Below are positions 5,183-7,694 of a DNA stretch of 7,694 nt, piece after piece; position 1 is the first letter of the stretch, and every line of letters begins with the position of its first letter. This stretch comes from Ignavibacteria bacterium (GTDB taxonomy: Bacteria; Bacteroidota; Ignavibacteria; Ignavibacteriales; Ignavibacteriaceae): positions 1 to 7,694 of the forward strand of contig JAUSIA010000105.1 in the NCBI GenBank assembly GCA_030648225.1, read 5' to 3'. Position numbers and translations under genes: made by a program. A model generated the notes under the pieces. It was not told the DNA's origin. It saw only the letters and a program-made list of their open reading frames with translations, and did not search any database.

Positions 5183-7528
5183 ATGACCGGACGCCCGGTT
5201 CCATATATAACCACTTTTTTTATAATCGGAATTATATGCGCTCAAATAAGTCGTTCGGTCGCATTTATTATAATAAGCTCTCTCATATTGCTTTTTATTA
5301 TTTGTTTTACAATTATAAAAAAACGAAATGAATTACTGTTCATAATCATTCTTTCTGTAATGTTCTACTCTTTTGGAGGTATATATGCAATTTTAAGATA
5401 TAATTCAATAATCACAAGATATCAGGACTATTTATCTAATGAATCTATAATTACGGGATTTATTTATGAAGAACCAGAAATAAAAGACACCTTAGCAAAA
5501 TATGTTATAAGAACAAGTACTGTTAACTATAAGAAAATAAATGGCAATATTCTTCTTTATTTGAATATATCTGGAGGATATGAATCAAAAGATATATTTT
5601 CTTATGGAAATGAAGTAATCATCAAAGGGAAAATAGAAGTATGGAGTAAGCCTGATAATCCTGGAAGTCCTGATTTTGCTCAGCAAAACGCCAGAAAAGG
5701 AATTTCTGCATATATAAAAGCTTCTACGGTAAATATTCAAAAAACTGGCAATTACAAAGGTGCATTTTTAAAAAAAGCCGGTTATTCAGTTCGTGATAGT
5801 ATAGTCAGTGTAATTCGGAAAAGCCTGCCTCCTCAGCAGGCAGAGCTTTTAAACGCTATGCTTATAGGCTATAAAGACGGTCTGGATGACAATGTCAGAG
5901 AAGCATTCAGTAAGTCAGGATTATCTCACATTATGGCTGTGTCAGGTGCTAATATAGCATTTCTGATGTTGCCTCTTCTCTTTTTATTTAAAAAACTTCC
6001 TATTGACCGAAGAATAGTCTATGGAATAATTATCATTCTTTTATTCTTTTTTTTATTCATTACCGGTATTGAAGCTTCAGTAACTCGAGCTGTTGTAATG
6101 GCATCAGTGATTCTGGCTGGTAAGATAATAAGAAGGGATGGAGAAGTATTTACAACAATATTTCTTTCAGGCTTCATCTTATTGATAGTAAACCCTATGA
6201 TACTATTTGATATTGGTTTTCAGTTATCATATGCTGCAACATTATCTCTGATATTATTCTACCCAGGATTAAAAGTATTAATAAAAGGAAAGTATATTCC
6301 TTCTTTTGTTTCTGAAGTTATTTCAGCTACATTAGCAGCACAGATAGGCGTAATACCAATAACTATTGTTTATTTCAATACATTTTCTGCAGTATCCCTT
6401 ATTGCGAATATTATGGCAGTTCCAGTTTTAGAATTGATAACGATAATCGGAATGTTAATGGCTTTTGCAGGTCAGATTTGGCCGTTTATTTCAGTAATTG
6501 CAGGCTATGCTAATAGCACTCTTGTAAGTTATATATTATTCATAGCTGGCAAAACAGCTCAAATGCCTGGAGCTTCTACACAGATAGGTACGCCTGCAAT
6601 CTTTCAGGTGTTGCTCTATTATATGCTTGTGATTTTTACCTTTACAAGCATTAAAGGAAAAAAACAATTAAAACATTCAACGATTACAATACTGAGTTTT
6701 GCAGCACTTTTTCTTATTTTACTGCCGGCAAGGTTTAATGATACATCTTTAAAAATAATTGTGTTCAGCGCTGGCGAAGGAGATGCTATTCTTATCAGAA
6801 CAGAAACTGGGAGAACTATAGTGATAGATGGCGGCGAACCGGGAAAATCACCCTTGATACAATACTTACTTGATTATGGAACAAAAGAAATCGATATGAT
6901 AATAACAACTCACCCTCATGATGATCATATGAAAGAATTAATACCTCTGTTTTCTGCTTTTAAAGTGAAGAGTCTGGCATTTGCAGGTGGGATACCAGAA
7001 GACTTGTTTGGGGAAATCATCGGTGAGGCAAAAAAAACCAAGGTTAGTAATATTCAAAGCATCAAAAGAGGGGATAGAATCATTATTGGAAAGGATTCTA
7101 ATATTGATGTAATTTGGCCAGAATCTGAAATTGTTGAAGGGTTTTCTAAATATAAATCAGATAACACCGCTTTAAATAATTGTTCTCTGGTGTTAAAATT
7201 GAACTATGGTAATTTCAGCATGCTTTTTACCGGTGATGCAGGGGAGAAGACAGAAGAAAAATTGTTAGATATGAAGGAAGATTTGCAAGCGGATGTTCTA
7301 AAAGTAGGACACCATGGCTCATCTGGATCTTCAGGCACTGCTTTCCTTTCAGCAATATCTCCGGATGTAGCTGTGATCAGTGTAGGCAGGAATTATTTCG
7401 GTCATCCGGCTATTAAAGCAGTAATCAGGATCGAACAAACCGGAGCGACAATTTACAGGACTGATTTAAATGGAGCTGTGATAATTACAAGCGATGGAGA
7501 AAGATGTACAATTAAAACTATGAAATGA
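5183..7528 (+). CDS. comEC: DNA internalization protein ComEC/Rec2
   Basis: A 781-residue membrane channel that takes single-stranded DNA across the membrane in natural transformation. Order of parts: two or three N-terminal membrane helices (about 5-75); a soluble DUF4131/OB-like region (about 85-190); and the Competence membrane domain (about 220-490), with HIMAVSGANIAFL (249-261), GIEASVTRA (295-303) and GFQLSYAATLSL (345-356). A C-terminal metallo-beta-lactamase domain (about 522-775) has the full metal motif THPHDDH (576-582), LFTGDAGEKTEE (681-692), VGHHGSSGSS (708-717) and SVGRNYFGHPA (733-743). Length and domain set are complete, so the gene looks functional. The ATG is supported by GAGGGAG (5170-5176), six bases upstream. 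It is followed after 19 bases by holA, a common Firmicutes order, probably in one transcript. Presence of comEC alone does not show that the organism is competent. A 72-codon frame starting at 5113 overlaps the gene start and is not supported as a gene. Confidence 0.97.
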   Translation: MTGRPVPYITTFFIIGIICAQISRSVAFIIISSLILLFIICFTIIKKRNELLFIIILSVMFYSFGGIYAILRYNSIITRYQDYLSNESIITGFIYEEPEIKDTLAKYVIRTSTVNYKKINGNILLYLNISGGYESKDIFSYGNEVIIKGKIEVWSKPDNPGSPDFAQQNARKGISAYIKASTVNIQKTGNYKGAFLKKAGYSVRDSIVSVIRKSLPPQQAELLNAMLIGYKDGLDDNVREAFSKSGLSHIMAVSGANIAFLMLPLLFLFKKLPIDRRIVYGIIIILLFFFLFITGIEASVTRAVVMASVILAGKIIRRDGEVFTTIFLSGFILLIVNPMILFDIGFQLSYAATLSLILFYPGLKVLIKGKYIPSFVSEVISATLAAQIGVIPITIVYFNTFSAVSLIANIMAVPVLELITIIGMLMAFAGQIWPFISVIAGYANSTLVSYILFIAGKTAQMPGASTQIGTPAIFQVLLYYMLVIFTFTSIKGKKQLKHSTITILSFAALFLILLPARFNDTSLKIIVFSAGEGDAILIRTETGRTIVIDGGEPGKSPLIQYLLDYGTKEIDMIITTHPHDDHMKELIPLFSAFKVKSLAFAGGIPEDLFGEIIGEAKKTKVSNIQSIKRGDRIIIGKDSNIDVIWPESEIVEGFSKYKSDNTALNNCSLVLKLNYGNFSMLFTGDAGEKTEEKLLDMKEDLQADVLKVGHHGSSGSSGTAFLSAISPDVAVISVGRNYFGHPAIKAVIRIEQTGATIYRTDLNGAVIITSDGERCTIKTMK

Positions 7529-7547
7529 AAATTTATGGAGGTACAAA

Positions 7548-7694
7548 ATGCCTTATGACAAGAGCAGAAATTATAATAAGAATCGTAATTCAAATGATGG
7601 TCTTTTACAACTTGAACAGGATTTAAAAAACGGAATAATAAGAAATCTTTATGTTTTTACCGGGCCTGAAGACTACCTGATCAGATATTACCTT
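7548..7694 (+). CDS. holA: DNA polymerase III delta subunit, N-terminal part (runs off the window)
   Basis: The first 49 residues of the clamp-loader delta subunit, which opens the sliding clamp during replication. The first 20 or so residues are Asn/Lys/Arg-rich and polar. The family start then appears as LKNGIIRNLYVFTGPEDYLI, matching the usual pattern of a short strand, a G-x-E/D turn and YLI. GGAGG (7537-7541) lies six bases before the ATG, 19 bases after the comEC stop, so the two genes are very likely cotranscribed. The assignment rests on a short fragment plus the conserved comEC-holA order. Confidence 0.85.
   Translation, partial: MPYDKSRNYNKNRNSNDGLLQLEQDLKNGIIRNLYVFTGPEDYLIRYYL

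Noticed and set aside
5015..5245. 76-codon minus-strand frame across the comEC leader
   Set aside because: It covers a strong forward promoter and hairpin, has low-complexity composition and no family resemblance.
5113..5331. 72-codon plus-strand frame upstream of and overlapping comEC
   Set aside because: It overlaps the well-supported comEC start in another frame, has no clear RBS, and its second half is an out-of-frame reading of comEC membrane codons.

Overview
The window looks like a stretch of chromosome from an AT-rich, Gram-positive anaerobe of the Clostridia type. This is inferred from several things. The comEC-holA gene pair is typical of Firmicutes. A c-di-AMP (ydaO/yuaA-type) riboswitch lies ahead of a secreted SH3/NlpC-P60 cell-wall hydrolase. 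Strong AGGAGG-like ribosome binding sites and sigma-A-type promoters are present. The ribose-phosphate pyrophosphokinase is a long, divergent form that I associate from memory with Clostridia. No genus can be named from the sequence alone.

Layout: (1) 1-327 holds a short open 3' end of uncertain coding status, an 18-bp perfect inverted repeat, a tRNA-Lys(CTT) with encoded CCA, and a 13-bp terminator-like hairpin. (2) 347-626 has no gene. It is a dense array of adjacent and nested palindromes, with short direct repeats that begin and end two units; the second half can be drawn as a multibranch junction. (3) 685-1555 is a decayed PfkB-family sugar kinase, recognisable across most of its length but broken by at least four frameshifts and a shortened N-terminal part. 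(4) 1552-2751 on the minus strand is an intact PRPP synthetase-like gene whose stop overlaps the pseudogene's stop; it has its own promoter and RBS. (5) 2940-3710 is a DUF72/YecE-family gene. (6) 3756-4936 is a promoter, a c-di-AMP riboswitch aptamer and a secreted NlpC/P60 peptidoglycan hydrolase with two SH3 domains. (7) 5018-7694 is a promoter with an inverted repeat over the predicted start site, then comEC (complete) and the start of holA.

The right-hand half is conserved housekeeping: osmotic/cell-wall control by c-di-AMP, DNA uptake (comEC), and the replication clamp loader (holA). The left third, next to the tRNA, is the unusual part, with gene decay and repeat-like palindromic DNA. 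I found no complete mobile element, CRISPR array or defence system. The observations most worth following are the palindrome array at 347-626 and the terminator-less c-di-AMP riboswitch that ends right before the ribosome binding site.
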